A stretch of DNA of 64,000 nt from Lycium barbarum (lineage: Eukaryota; Streptophyta; Magnoliopsida; Solanales; Solanaceae): positions 22,824,380-22,888,379 of the forward strand of contig NC_083344.1 in the NCBI RefSeq assembly GCF_019175385.1, written 5' to 3'. Positions within the stretch are counted from its first letter, which is position 1; each line of letters opens with the position of its first letter. Positions 1 to 10,384 of the stretch are shown piece after piece. The position numbers and the translations under genes are program-made. The notes beneath the pieces are model-generated. The model made no database searches and was not told where the DNA came from. It saw only the letters and a list, made by a program, of their open reading frames with translations.

Positions 1-2794
1 TAAGCCTCGTCAGTGGTGCTGAAATAGAAGAGAAATCCTCCACGAACCTGCGGTAATACCCAGCCAATCCAAGAAAACTACGCACCTCTGTCGGTGTAGT
101 AGGCCTGGGCCAATTCTGCACAGCCTCAATCTTCTGCGTGTCAACCCGAATACCATCTGCGCCGACAATATGGCCCAAGAATGCCACAGAAGTCAACCAG
201 AACTCACACTTAGAGAATTTAGCATATAACTTCTGCTGACGGAGGATGCCAAGTACCGTCCTCAAATGATCTGAATGCTCCTCGACTGATCGCGAGTAAA
301 TCAGAATATCATCAATAAACACAATAACAAACATATCCAGGAAAGGCCGAAATACCCGGTTCATCAGATCCATAAATACTGCTGGAGCATTAGTCAGCCC
401 GAAAGACATAACTCTGAACTCATAATGCCCGTACCGAGTCCTGAAAGCAGTCTTCGGGATATCTGACTCCCGTACTCGCACCTGATGATAACCAGAACGC
501 AGATCTATCTTTGAAAAGTGTCTAGCACCCTGCAGCTGGTCAAACAAGTCATCAATCCGGGGGAGGGGATATGTATTCTTAACAGTCACCTTATTCAGCT
601 GCCGGTAGTCGATACACATCCGCAATGACCCGTCTTTCTTTCTGACAAACAGTACCGGCGCTCCCCAGGGTGATGTGCTGGGTCTAATAAAGCCCTTATC
701 CAGCAAATCTTTCAGCTGCTCCTTCAACTCCTTCAACTCAGCTGGTGCCATTCTGTACGGAGGAATAGATATAGGCTGCGTATCCGGCATCAACTCAATA
801 GAAAAATCAATCTCCCGCTCAGGCGGAAGGCCAGGAAGCTCGTCAGGAAAAACATCTGGAAACTCGCTGACGACCGGAACAGACTGAAGGGTAGGTACCT
901 CCGCGGCAGTATCGTGCACACGAACCAAATGATAGATATACCCCTTCTGGATCATCTTCTTAGCCTTGAGGTATGAAATAAACTTACCCCTCGGTGATGC
1001 TGTAGATCCGAACCACTCTATGACTGGTTCTCCTGGAAACTGAAAACGGACGACCTTTTTCTGGCAGTCGACATTAGCATAACAGGAAGACAACCAGTCC
1101 ATGCCCATAATGACGTCAAACTCAAGCATGTCTAACTCTATCAAATCAGCCTTAGTGCTACGATCATAAATGGTCACAGAACAATCCTTATAAATCTGTC
1201 TCGCTATAATAAAATCCCCAACTGGCGTAGCTACCTCAAATGGTTTTATAGGCTCAGACACTATCCCAATCTTACTAGCAACGAGCGGGGAAATATATGA
1301 TAAAGTAGAGCCAGGGTCAATCAATGCATATACAGATCTGGAGAAAACCAGCAATGTACCTGTGACGACATTTGGCGAAGCCTCCTGATCCTGGCGGCTG
1401 GCCAAAGCATATATGCGGTTCGAGGGACCGCTAGAACCTGAAGTGACACCGCGGCCTCGACCGCGTCCTGCCGGTGCTGAAATACCTCGCCCTCCAGGGC
1501 GTGCAACTGATGGAGCAGAAGAAGAACCGGCGGCTGACCCTGTCTGCTGAGCAGCACTACCAGAACCGCTAGCCAATGGACAATCTCTCATAAAGTGGCC
1601 CTGACCACCACACGAAAAGCAAGCTCCAGTCGCTCGGTAACACTCCCCGGGATGAGACTTCCCGCAATGAGGACAACGGGGCCTGGGTGGTCTGGCCTGG
1701 CTGGGACCCCTGGGTACCTGTGAACCTGCCACTCTGGAGCTCTGACCGGCCCTAGACGGTCCTGTACTATCGAATCTCCGGCTACCTGACTGAGTACCCC
1801 GGCCGGAAGGAGGAAAATATCTGTCAGACTGCTGCTGCTGCTGAGGCTGTCCGCCTCGAGAATCCCCTGAATAACCCACGGATCTAGCCCTCTTGGGCGG
1901 CCTCCTATCTCGATCTCTGCCAGCAGGATCAGATCTGAGACGGTCCTCCATACCCATCGCATAGGCCTGAAGCCGGGAAATGTCCATGTCTGCCTGCAAT
2001 GACACTGCCATACAACTATCAACCAAATACCGGTCCAATCCCATAACATATCTGTGCATCCGATCGGACATATCTGCTACCACGGCCGGTGCATATCGGG
2101 CCAGAGAATCAAACTCAAGGTTATACTCGCGAACACTCCGACCCCTCTGCTGCAGACGTAAGAATCGATCAGCCCGTGCCCGCCGTAACTCTGGGGGCAA
2201 AAAGTGGCGGGTGAATGCTGTCACAAACTGATCCCAAGTGGCTGGAGGGGCACCCTCTCACCTAGACAACTCCCAAGTCTCGTACCAGTGGGTAGCCACA
2301 TCTCGAAGCCGGTGCGAAGCCAGCTCAACCGACTCGGTCTCTGAAGCCCTGACCAAGTCCAGTGAGCGTCGCATCCCCCGAATAAAGTCGTGGGGGTCCT
2401 CGTCGGGCTTAGACCCGAAGAACTCTGGAGGGCCACATAGCAAAAACTCCCGAACTCTCAGGCTGTCCCGCCTGTCATCATCATCGTCGTCCCTCCGCCC
2501 GCGCCTGCCAGCCTGTCCTGCTACCAGTGTAGTCAACAGCTGTACAGCCTCCCTCAGGGTCCTATCCTCCGCCCTTGGCTGAGGAGCTGGAGTCTCAGGT
2601 GCGGGTACACGGACCTCTGGAGCTGCTGAAGGTCCTGCTCCAGGCTGTACTAGTGGGGGTGTAGCAGACCCCTCAGAATGAGGCACATCCTCAGGCAAAT
2701 CATAGACACGAGCCCGGGTAGCTCGCTGTGCCTGGCTAGTCTCTCCAATCCTCGCCTTGCCCTTCTGGGCCGCCGTTGCCTTCTTCGGAGGCAT
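1..2794 (-). pseudogene. gag-pol: gag-pro-RT of element A', interrupted by one stop
   Basis: Starts at ATG 2794 ([12 protein letters not shown]); the upstream in-frame GTG at 2806 is not a plausible plant start. The first about 180 residues hold the gag N-terminus with an acidic DDDDDD run and the start of the retrotransposon gag domain. At 2260-2258 a TGA replaces the GGA of the plus-strand copy, just before the conserved gag helix region. Beyond it the frame appears to stay open to the window edge: zinc knuckles (CPHCGK and CFSCGG motifs, about 1690-1600), protease with intact DPGS (about 1320), and RT with FIDD (about 320). I inferred the open frame by comparison with the 19639-33365 copy and did not translate every codon. 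The window ends about 20 bases before the position where that copy has an amber stop. Not autonomous as it stands. Confidence 0.85.
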
Positions 2795-2981
2795 CACTGC
2801 AAACACGAAGGCGAGTCAGATCAAAATCATCCTAATAGCTCAGCTCTATCGCACGATCTAAGATTACAAAGAAAGTAACATCCTAAATGCCCTGTAGCTT
2901 CCTGCTTATAGACGTGGTGCACAACACATCGATAAACAAGACTCTACGAGACACGGCCTGTAGACATTCCGAGGACAAACC

Positions 2982-2993
2982 GCTCTGATACCA
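2982..2993 (-). other. Primer binding site, initiator Met-tRNA type (A')
   Basis: Minus strand TGGTATCAGAGC, the usual plant gypsy primer site complementary to the 3' end of initiator Met-tRNA. It lies four bases inside the LTR end, as in the plus-strand copy. Confidence 0.93.
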
Positions 2994-2997
2994 CTTT

Positions 2998-5935
2998 TGT
3001 CACGACCCAGCCCCGTGGGCCGCGACTGGCACCCTACCTGGGTACCCAAACCGAATCGCACGTTCATTTTCAAATCCAAACTTATTTCATAATTTTTCGA
3101 AATCATATCGAACATAATTTATATCAAGTATGTCTTAAGCGGTCGTGCCAAATCAAAATGTCGTATTAAATACAAACTGAGCGGCGGAATGGACATCGCC
3201 GGTCAAAAGTTCAAATATAAGCATAAGGGCCATTTGGGGCCGGCATAACAAACAAACCGCCTTAAGACCAGAAAACGGAATCAGACAAACATACATAGGA
3301 CCCTCGCCCCACATATATGACTACAGGCCTCTACGAACTCAAAACAAAGACATATGGCGAGACAGGGCCCCGCCGTACCCAAATAGTCAAATATACCAAA
3401 TATATACAAAGCAAAAGAGTCTGTACCAAAAGTGGACTCCGGATCAAATAAGAGTACTCCGGAATAGCAAGAAGTGAAGCCTACTGCGGAGGATCACCGA
3501 TATCTGCACCTGCGGGCATAAAACGCAGCCCCCGAAGAAAGGGGGTCAGTACGAAATATGTACTGAGTATGTAAAGCACGGAGTACAGAATTATAGATCA
3601 AAACCGAAAGCAAATCAAATGTCAAAGTGGGGTACAAACTGGTATGTCAAAATCTGTATCGAAATCATATACATGTATTTTATGCAAACAAAATCATGCA
3701 AACGCTTAAGAACGTGGTCGCCACTCCGACGCTGGCGCCACACACGGCATAACACCAGAAGGTTTCAAATCTCCGTACATCCCCGAACATAATCATAATC
3801 ATCGGTGAGCGTATCGCATCACGAGCCATATCACAGCATAACTCCAAACGGAACCCGGCCCTATGGCGAAGCCTCGGGAACCGTAACACAGCATACGACC
3901 GAATTGTCATAAGGCGCATGAATCAAAACCGGCCCGGGAACCGGTGAACGAAGTCATAATAAGGCACGAGCGGAGTCGTGAGCAAACAAATGCAAATCGT
4001 ATTTCAAAATAGTGTTTCAAAACAAGGTAAACTCATAAGTCATATTAGAATACAAAATAGTCGAATACTTAGCCGACATAAAGTTTCATTTTTTTGCAAA
4101 ACGTTTCCAAAATGGTCCATATAGTTCAAAACATAGATTAGCGCATCGAATTGTCCAAACATACCCCGTAGGAGGATGTCCCAAAGATCAGAAGTGGTAC
4201 TTTCAACTTTATTCTCAAAGATGGCCCGAAGGGCAAATCGGGCATTTTGGGGTAGCGGACCCACCTCGAGTCGAAGTGAGGTGACGAACATATTTTTACG
4301 AGCAGTTATATGCCAAGGGTCATACATAATCATTTCTAGGTTACCTGACCACATTTCGATAGGTTTTGGACGAATAGTGGCATTCTAGCCAAAATGGAGC
4401 CTTTAGGCTTCAATTGAATTGAATGAATAGTAACGTTTCTGTGGATCGGGTTTCGAGGAGCAGAAATGCTCCGGAAGGTCTCATATCCGACTGACACACT
4501 AAGATATGCCAAATGAAGGAGCGGGAAGCTTTACATACCTCACAGACGTCGTATGCTCTTCCAACAGTCCAGTCCCGTTTCGTCAAAAATCTGCAAATGG
4601 TCAAAGTTACCAATTGAGATTCTTAGGCTTAAAAATGCCTTTAACTCCAATTTTGCCTACCCAAATTTCGGCAGCATTTCCCCTATAAATCTAACATCCC
4701 CGAGGCTTAGCTCGGCTCAAAATACATCAACCACAACAGCCCACACGACAACAAACAACACAAACAACAATCAAACCATTCTAGCTTCAAAGTTCTACTT
4801 TGCTATCTAAGTTGGCAACTTTCATTCAAGCTTTCAAAACTCCAATTCTAAATCTACATAATTGTATTCATTTTTTACATTCAAACTTATACAATCACAT
4901 CCTAACTACAATCCAAGCCATACACGAAATTACACCAAAATCCATTATGTTCCATAATTCTTCAAAACAATCAAAAGTTCACGACGAACATTCTAACTCA
5001 CGTCGTTTCATTCCGAATTCATTAACATCATTATAAGTTCATATCTAAAGTCTCTAGCACCCTAAATATACAATGATATACATAATGATACCAAGGGTAT
5101 ACGCTTTCCGATAATATCCAAAATCATTTTTCAACGCCAATTTCATTCACCAATTAATCATTTACGACATAAAGGTCATAACAACACATTATACCAACTT
5201 AACCAAGATCAATTCACATCAATTTTCCTCTCTATGGCTCACGGCCAACACACACTATCCACACACACCCACGGCTTTCTATTTATATCAAAATTACGGG
5301 ATTCTCGTCTATTTCCAATCCTTAACACATTCATATCAATTCTATAACATTAGAGGGGCAAAATTCTTACCTTTTCTTGATTTTCCGACTTGTCGCAAAC
5401 GTAGTTCTTGTGCCAAACAAATTGTATCACGTCGGAGAGCGTCTTGTGCTTACTATACTTACCAAAGGGACACGATTTTGTGATCAAAACAAAAGGCTAG
5501 AAAAATATTTTGTTGAGGAATATGTGGTTCGGCCGAGAGCCTCAAGAGGGCATTCTTCAATTTCTTTTGTGTTTATCTTGGTTTTTCTTGAAAGTTCAAA
5601 GGGAACATAAGGATATATATTGATTAAGGGTCATGTGATAAACACATGACCACTTAAAATGAATCTTGGGCTTGGCCTTGGCCGGCCACCCTAAACATTT
5701 GGGCCTCAATTTTGTTGTACTCCAATTCTTGGCCCAATTCACAAAAGTCCCGTTTTGTAATTCCCGAAACTAATTTCCGAAATTCCAAATTTATTCTCGG
5801 CCTACCCCGAGGTCTTAACATTAATAATTCCATAACCAACATAGTCATATTCACTAAAATCAAAATATGTCCTTATAATCCACAAGTCGTAATTATTTCA
5901 CGATTTCCAATTATACGAAAACACGGGACATAACA
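2998..5935 (-). repeat. 5' LTR of element A' (2938 bp)
   Basis: The LTR starts TGTTATGTCCCG (5935 leftward on the minus strand) and ends CGTGACA at 2998. It matches the 2926-bp LTRs at 19639 and 30440. It holds the shared LTR modules: the GGGGAAATGCTGCC block near 4684-4669, a donor-like AG|GTATGTAAAG with GT at 4538-4537, a CAGTAC/GTACTG hairpin at 3547-3565, a CTGAC branch-point match at 3549-3545, a CCCCC/GGGGG stem at 3529-3545, and an acceptor-like GCAG ending at 3510. The putative intron is therefore 4538-3510. Small reading frames inside the LTR are not conserved and are left out. Confidence 0.93.
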
Positions 5936-6137
5936 ACTGAGCAAGGGGGAAGAACTAGAATATTGATATGTTATGATATTGTGGCAACTTTCGTCTTCCA
6001 AATGAAAATGGTATTATGTTGGAGACATGTTTCAGGTGCTTTTACAATGATGGTTTGCTTTGCAGGGGAACAAGTGGGAAGCTGGTTCTCTAGGGAAACA
6101 TACTCTATATGTTTGTCATCATCAAAAAGGGGAAAAT
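5936..6137 (+). pseudogene. Remnant of Copia-type polyprotein tail and polypurine tract
   Basis: About 200 bases between A' and the Copia LTR. The end reads as short coding remains followed by a purine run (about 6126-6137, AAAAAGGGGAAAA). This is the normal position of a polypurine tract just before a 3' LTR. No complete domain is recognisable. I call it Copia because the LTR after it resembles the long Copia/SIRE-type LTRs of Solanaceae. This is a family-resemblance call, not a search result. Confidence 0.4.
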
Positions 6138-6202
6138 TGATACGTCCAAGTGCTTTGTGTTTTGATGATTTTCAAATTGATTAATAACTAGATAGAGACC
6201 TG

Positions 6203-7046
6203 TGATGTGATTCTTCGAGTTAACAAAGAACCAATCGACTAGGATCTTGTTCTTGAAGCGATTTCATGGGTAGAATTCAAGAAACGAACTTAAATTGGGC
6301 TATACTTCTCGGAATTATGTGACTTCAAGACGAGGAGAAATTTGATGATTTTAAATATAAAAATAACTCTTGAATTGTTTACAACAAGTAAATATTGAGG
6401 GTACAACAATGGAATGGAAATTAGGATCCTGGATATGAAATAGACGAATTTATTTTCAAGAGATTTGTTCTTGAATGATCAAGAACCAACAAAGTCCCTA
6501 AGTCACCACTTGAAATCAATTAACGTGATAAAGAAACACCAAACGCAATTGAAAACAAGATAAAGACTATCGCAACTTTTCTTGGAACCAAAAACAAGGA
6601 TAAAGAACAAGAAATAGAGAAAATAACTCTATTGCAAAATTTAGGTTTATGCTAAAAACGTGAATTCTATATTTATTAGTCATGAGAACCCTTTATATAG
6701 GACTACGGTCCCTTCTTTTATGACTACAAATCCCTATTCGATTCTAGAAAGGAAATAGCTAAAAACAAGGAAAGTAAAATCCCTATTCTATAAGGAAAAG
6801 AATAAAGAAAACTAAATCCTACTAGAACTAGGATAAAAGTCCTACTAATGATAGGAAATTAAATCCTACTAAAATATAAATCAAGAAACAAGAAACCTAT
6901 TTAGAAAAGGATTCAAGAAACAAGAATTCTCATTCTTGAATGAAATTGATCTTCAAACTTGAGCTTCTTGGACTTTCTTTCTCTTGAATTTCAATCTTGT
7001 GTTTCTTTGTTTTCTTGGATTTCTTGATCTTCTTCATCTTTCATCA
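6203..7046 (-). repeat. 3' LTR of element X (unit 1)
   Basis: 844 bp, aligning along its length with 8357-9200. The polypurine tract lies immediately to its right (minus-strand upstream). Confidence 0.88.
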
Positions 7047-7089
7047 TTCTCTCCTTGTTGAGAAAGACTCGTCCTCGAGTCTAAAGGCT

Positions 7090-8169
7090 CTATAAATTGT
7101 GAAAGATTAGCAAACAAAAAAAAATTTGGAACAACCCATACTCACCAGGCTTTAAGTTGCATTTTTCTAACTTGTCATAGAGCTTCATCATGTTGAAAGA
7201 AAGCTTTACATATGGCCGAACTAAATCCCACTTTATTAGTAGTAACTTTTTTCCATAATTTCTCAAACATAGCATCTTAAACTGATCTTCATGAATCTGG
7301 AACACTCCCGTGTAGCTGCAATACTTGTATGCAAAATCTGAGTTACTGCCATGAAAGCCATTAAACAAATAAAATTCAAGTACCTTTGGATCAAGGTATG
7401 AGATCAAATCATGTCTTCTTAAGACCTCCTCGATGATTTTGCTGCTCTCATATTTGACATGATTATAACTAGTAACCTCAATGAAATTGAGATATATTAA
7501 ATCTAGACTTTCTTGCAAAGATTCAATCTTTTGAGGAATAATTCTTGCTCGAACTAGATCATAAATTAAACTCTCATTCATAGACTCCTTTTTCAGCAAC
7601 TCATCCTCTTTCTCTTTCAAATCTTCATACACTATTGGTCCTATGCAATACACTGCATTGGTTGGTCTGGAGTGAGAAACAAAATCTGGATTCTTTTCGA
7701 AATCACTTAAAGATGGAAAGTCAATCTCACAAATAGTTGGATGCTCCAACGGATCCTCATCAAACTTTGGATCTAATTCATTTTTCTCCTCCGTTTGCTG
7801 TTCCCCATTTATGGGACCAATGATTTTTAATTTGGTCACAAAAGAATGATCAACAAACTTGGAGTTTTTAGCAACATCTTCTGGATTCAAGTGAACTAAA
7901 TTGATTTTTCTCCCATCCTTTGTAAAAGAATAGGTATTACAGTATTCATCATATTTAGCACCCCTATCATACACCCACGGTCTTCTAAGTAATAAGTGAC
8001 AAGCATCCATCTTTATTACATCACACCAAGCAAGATCTTGATATATTTTTCCTATAGAAAAATAAACTAGGGATTGACGAGTTACCTCGAAACCACTATT
8101 ATCAATCTCAAATTTGTTGTTGTAAGGATATGGATGAGGTTTTGTTATCAAGACAAGTTTAGAAACCAT
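7090..8169 (-). CDS. Protease-like protein of element X (359 residues)
   Basis: ATG at 8169, stop at 7090. The first about 95 residues match the downstream part of a Ty3/gypsy retropepsin region: the CDVIKMDACHLLL-RPW segment and a TYSFTKDGRKI-like strand follow in the usual order. The open frame extends upstream without an ATG to a TAA at 8313-8311, and there the missing protease start can be read. It carries IIYKGS where the family has an IID(G/S)GS-type active site, so the catalytic Asp is absent. The remaining about 260 residues are acidic, then basic; I do not recognise them. Between this copy and the one at 13759-14820 most substitutions I could count change amino acids, which argues against current selection on the protein. 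Location and role are unknown. Confidence 0.6.
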   Translation of the reverse strand: MVSKLVLITKPHPYPYNNKFEIDNSGFEVTRQSLVYFSIGKIYQDLAWCDVIKMDACHLLLRRPWVYDRGAKYDEYCNTYSFTKDGRKINLVHLNPEDVAKNSKFVDHSFVTKLKIIGPINGEQQTEEKNELDPKFDEDPLEHPTICEIDFPSLSDFEKNPDFVSHSRPTNAVYCIGPIVYEDLKEKEDELLKKESMNESLIYDLVRARIIPQKIESLQESLDLIYLNFIEVTSYNHVKYESSKIIEEVLRRHDLISYLDPKVLEFYLFNGFHGSNSDFAYKYCSYTGVFQIHEDQFKMLCLRNYGKKLLLIKWDLVRPYVKLSFNMMKLYDKLEKCNLKPGEYGLFQIFFCLLIFHNL

Positions 8170-8341
8170 CTCTTCAGAAACAACATTAACATGACTTCCC
8201 TTATAAATGATTACCGAACATACCTTATCATGGGAGGTACATCTAGCGCGGAAAAGAGATTCCTTTTTCCATAGTTTTACATCTTCTTGAACCCAACGTC
8301 GTCTTGTTTCTTAAATATAATCCATAATATTCCTCAACTGT

Positions 8342-8353
8342 GATCTGATACCA
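8342..8353 (-). other. Primer binding site of element X (unit 1)
   Basis: Minus strand TGGTATCAGATC, three bases after the LTR end. Ten of twelve bases match the usual TGGTATCAGAGC. Confidence 0.75.
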
Positions 8354-8356
8354 AAT

Positions 8357-9200
8357 TGATGTGATTCTTCAAGTTAACAAAGAACCAATCAACCAGAATC
8401 TTATTCTTGAAGCGATTTGATGGGCAGAATTCAAGAAACGAAGGTAAATCAGTCTATACTTCTCAAAATTATGTGATTTCAAGATGAGAAAAAGATGACG
8501 ATTTGAACTATAAAAATAACACTTGAATTGTTTACAACAAGTAAATATTGTGGGTACAACGATGGAAAATAAATTAGAATTCTGGATATGAAATAGAACG
8601 AATTTGTTTTCAAAAAACGTGTTATTGAATGATCAAGAACCAACGAAGTCCCTAAGTCACCAGTTGAAATCAATTAACGTGATAATGAAACACCACACGC
8701 TATTGAAAATAAGATAAATAGTATCAGCGCCTTGCTTGGAACCAAAAGCAAGGATAAATAACAAGAAATAGAGAAAATAACTCTATTGCAAAATTTAAGT
8801 TTATGCTAAAAATGGGAATTCTATATTTACAAGTCATAAGAACCCTTTATATAGGCCTAGGGTCCTTTCTTTTATGACTACAAATCCCTATTCTACTCTA
8901 GAAAGGAAATAGCTAAAAATAAGGAAAGTAAAATCCCTATTCTACAAAGAAAAGAATAAAGAAAACTGAATCCTACTAGAACTAGGATAAAAGTCCTACT
9001 AATGATAGGAAATTAAATCCTACTAGAATATAAATGAAGAAACAAGAAACCTATTTAGAAAGGGATTCAAGAAACAAGAATTCCTATTCTTGAAAGAAAT
9101 TGATCTTCAAACTTGAGCTTCTTTGACTTTCTTTCTCTTGAATTTCAATCTTGTGTTTCTTGGTTCTCTTGGATTTCTTGAAATTCTTCATCTTTCATCA
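8357..9200 (-). repeat. 5' LTR of element X (unit 1)
   Basis: 844-bp direct repeat of 6203-7046, with TGATG/CATCA termini. The diverged bases relative to its partner are scattered through the whole length, so the insertion is not very recent. Confidence 0.88.
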
Positions 9201-9441
9201 ACCTAGTCTGTGATCTGTTCTCTGTGCATCTTGCACGCTAAGTAGACATAGTCGTAAAGCCGAGCTACTCACTGCACACAAGTGCAGCAGTTGAGTTGGC
9301 CCATGCTTTAGGTCAAATATTAAATGAGTGATCTCTATCCATCCCACATGCTTCCCACTATATACACAACATGTTGCAACATATTGTGTATCACTTGGAA
9401 AACCTAAAAATCACCCAAAAGGTGCAGCCGTCACAAGACTC

Positions 9442-10153
9442 TCCAAGTGTTCAACAAAACTAATCACAAACTGAGGGATTTGTTTCCAACACCGAAGAGG
9501 CTTTATTATCTAGTTTGTTTTAAGCTTTGTTTCATGTGCTTTAACTAGTAAACCTACTCGTCTCTTATAAGAAGTTGTTGTAGGTATTTCAAATTCATAG
9601 TAGTTGTTAGGCAATTTACCTTTCAATCTATTAAGTGGCACCCTTGGCTGGTGTTTAGTCTAAGGTGTATTAGTTGGGTTTGACTAATGTCGGTCAACCT
9701 TAGTTTTCTTTTCTAGAGGTAGTCAAGCGCAGATGTTTGCAATCAGTGTATTTCAAAGGTTGGAGTTAGTTCCTAGGTTGCTACTATTGTAAGACTTTCC
9801 AAGTGTTCAACAAAGCTAATCACAAACTGAAGGATCTATTTCCAACACTGAAGATGTTTTATTCTCTTAGTTTGTTTTAAGCTTTGTTTCATGTGCTTTA
9901 ACTTGTAAACCTACTCTTCTCTTATAAAAAGTTGTTGTAGCCATTTCAAATTCATAGTAGTTGTTAGGCAGTTTACCTTCCAACCTATTAAGTGGTACCG
10001 TTAGCTGGTGTTTAGTCTAAGGTGTATTAGTTGGGTTTAACAAGAGGTTGTCAACCTTAGTTTCCTTGGCTAGAGTTAGTCAACTGGAGGTGTTTGCAAT
10101 AGGTGTATTGCAAAGGTTGAGGGACTACGGGAGTTAGTTCCTAGGTTGCTACT
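9442..10153 (+). repeat. 356-bp tandem duplication inside the Copia LTR (unit 1)
   Basis: The block starting TCCAAGTGTTCAACAAA at 9442 recurs at 9798, a period of 356 bp, with moderate divergence. The same pair is present in unit 2 (15740 and 16096, again 356 bp), so it is older than the 6.65-kb duplication. Confidence 0.8.
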
Positions 10154-10384
10154 ATTGTAAGGGTTGAGAGATTATGGGATTTAGTTCCTAGCTTAAAATA
10201 GGTTGTAATCTAAAGTTGCTCGTGTAGTGGAGTTGAAATCCTACTGGGGTAGATCGTGATTTTTAATCCCTTGAGAAAGGAGTTTTTCACGGTCACATCC
10301 TATGGCCTTTATATACTGCACTACATAAGGGAACTGGTACACAGCCAGATGCCTCATATACTGTTTGGTGGACGCACAGCCTAT

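Larger units (their letters stand above)
1..5935 (-). mobile_element. Element A', Ty3/gypsy chromovirus, truncated by the window edge
   Basis: Minus-strand LTR retrotransposon of the same family as the complete element at 19639-33365. Visible parts, read on the minus strand, are the 5' LTR (5935-2998), the primer binding site (2993-2982), a leader, then gag, protease and most of reverse transcriptase up to the window edge. The 3' half and 3' LTR lie outside. The five bases right of the LTR (5936-5940, actga) are one half of the expected target duplication. The insertion lies in the 3' tail of a Copia element. Its LTR and coding parts align end to end with the plus-strand copy, so the two form a widely spaced inverted repeat. 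Confidence 0.93.
6203..9200 (-). mobile_element. Element X, small non-autonomous LTR element with a protease-like ORF (unit 1)
   Basis: Two direct repeats of 844 bp (6203-7046 and 8357-9200) flank a 1310-bp interior. The repeats end TGATG...CATCA. On the minus strand the 5' LTR (9200-8357) is followed after three bases by TGGTATCAGATC (8353-8342), a Met-tRNA-like primer site. The interior ends with AAGGAGAGAA (7056-7047), a polypurine tract directly before the 3' LTR. Flanks read ACCTG on the left and ACCTA on the right, consistent with a target duplication with one change. The interior lacks gag, RT, RNase H and integrase, so mobility would need proteins supplied in trans. TATA-like CTATATAAAGGG on the minus strand near 6690 fits a U3 promoter. 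Confidence 0.85.
6138..10340 (+). repeat. Copia-type 3' LTR, interrupted by element X (unit 1)
   Basis: LTR-like sequence begins just after the purine tract, with TGATACGTCCAAGTG at about 6139, and reaches the ACCT target site at about 6202. There element X was inserted. The LTR resumes at 9201 (ACCTAGTCTGTGATC) and runs to about 10340. The right part contains the long-LTR signature GATCGTGATTTTTAATCCC with CTTGAGAAAGGAG, typical of Copia LTR ends in Solanaceae. The exact 3' end is uncertain (10300-10385), because the sequence passes into gypsy RNase H without a clear target duplication. A 356-bp internal tandem duplication is annotated separately. Confidence 0.5.

Noticed and set aside
3680..5863. 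Short reading frames of 60-100 codons on both strands within the A-family LTRs
   Set aside because: They recur only because the LTR is repeated, have no domain or codon bias, and are not in consistent frames between copies.
7090..8169. Treating the X protein as a selected host gene because two near-identical copies exist
   Set aside because: The copies come from one segmental duplication, and most differences between them change amino acids, so there is no sign of purifying selection.
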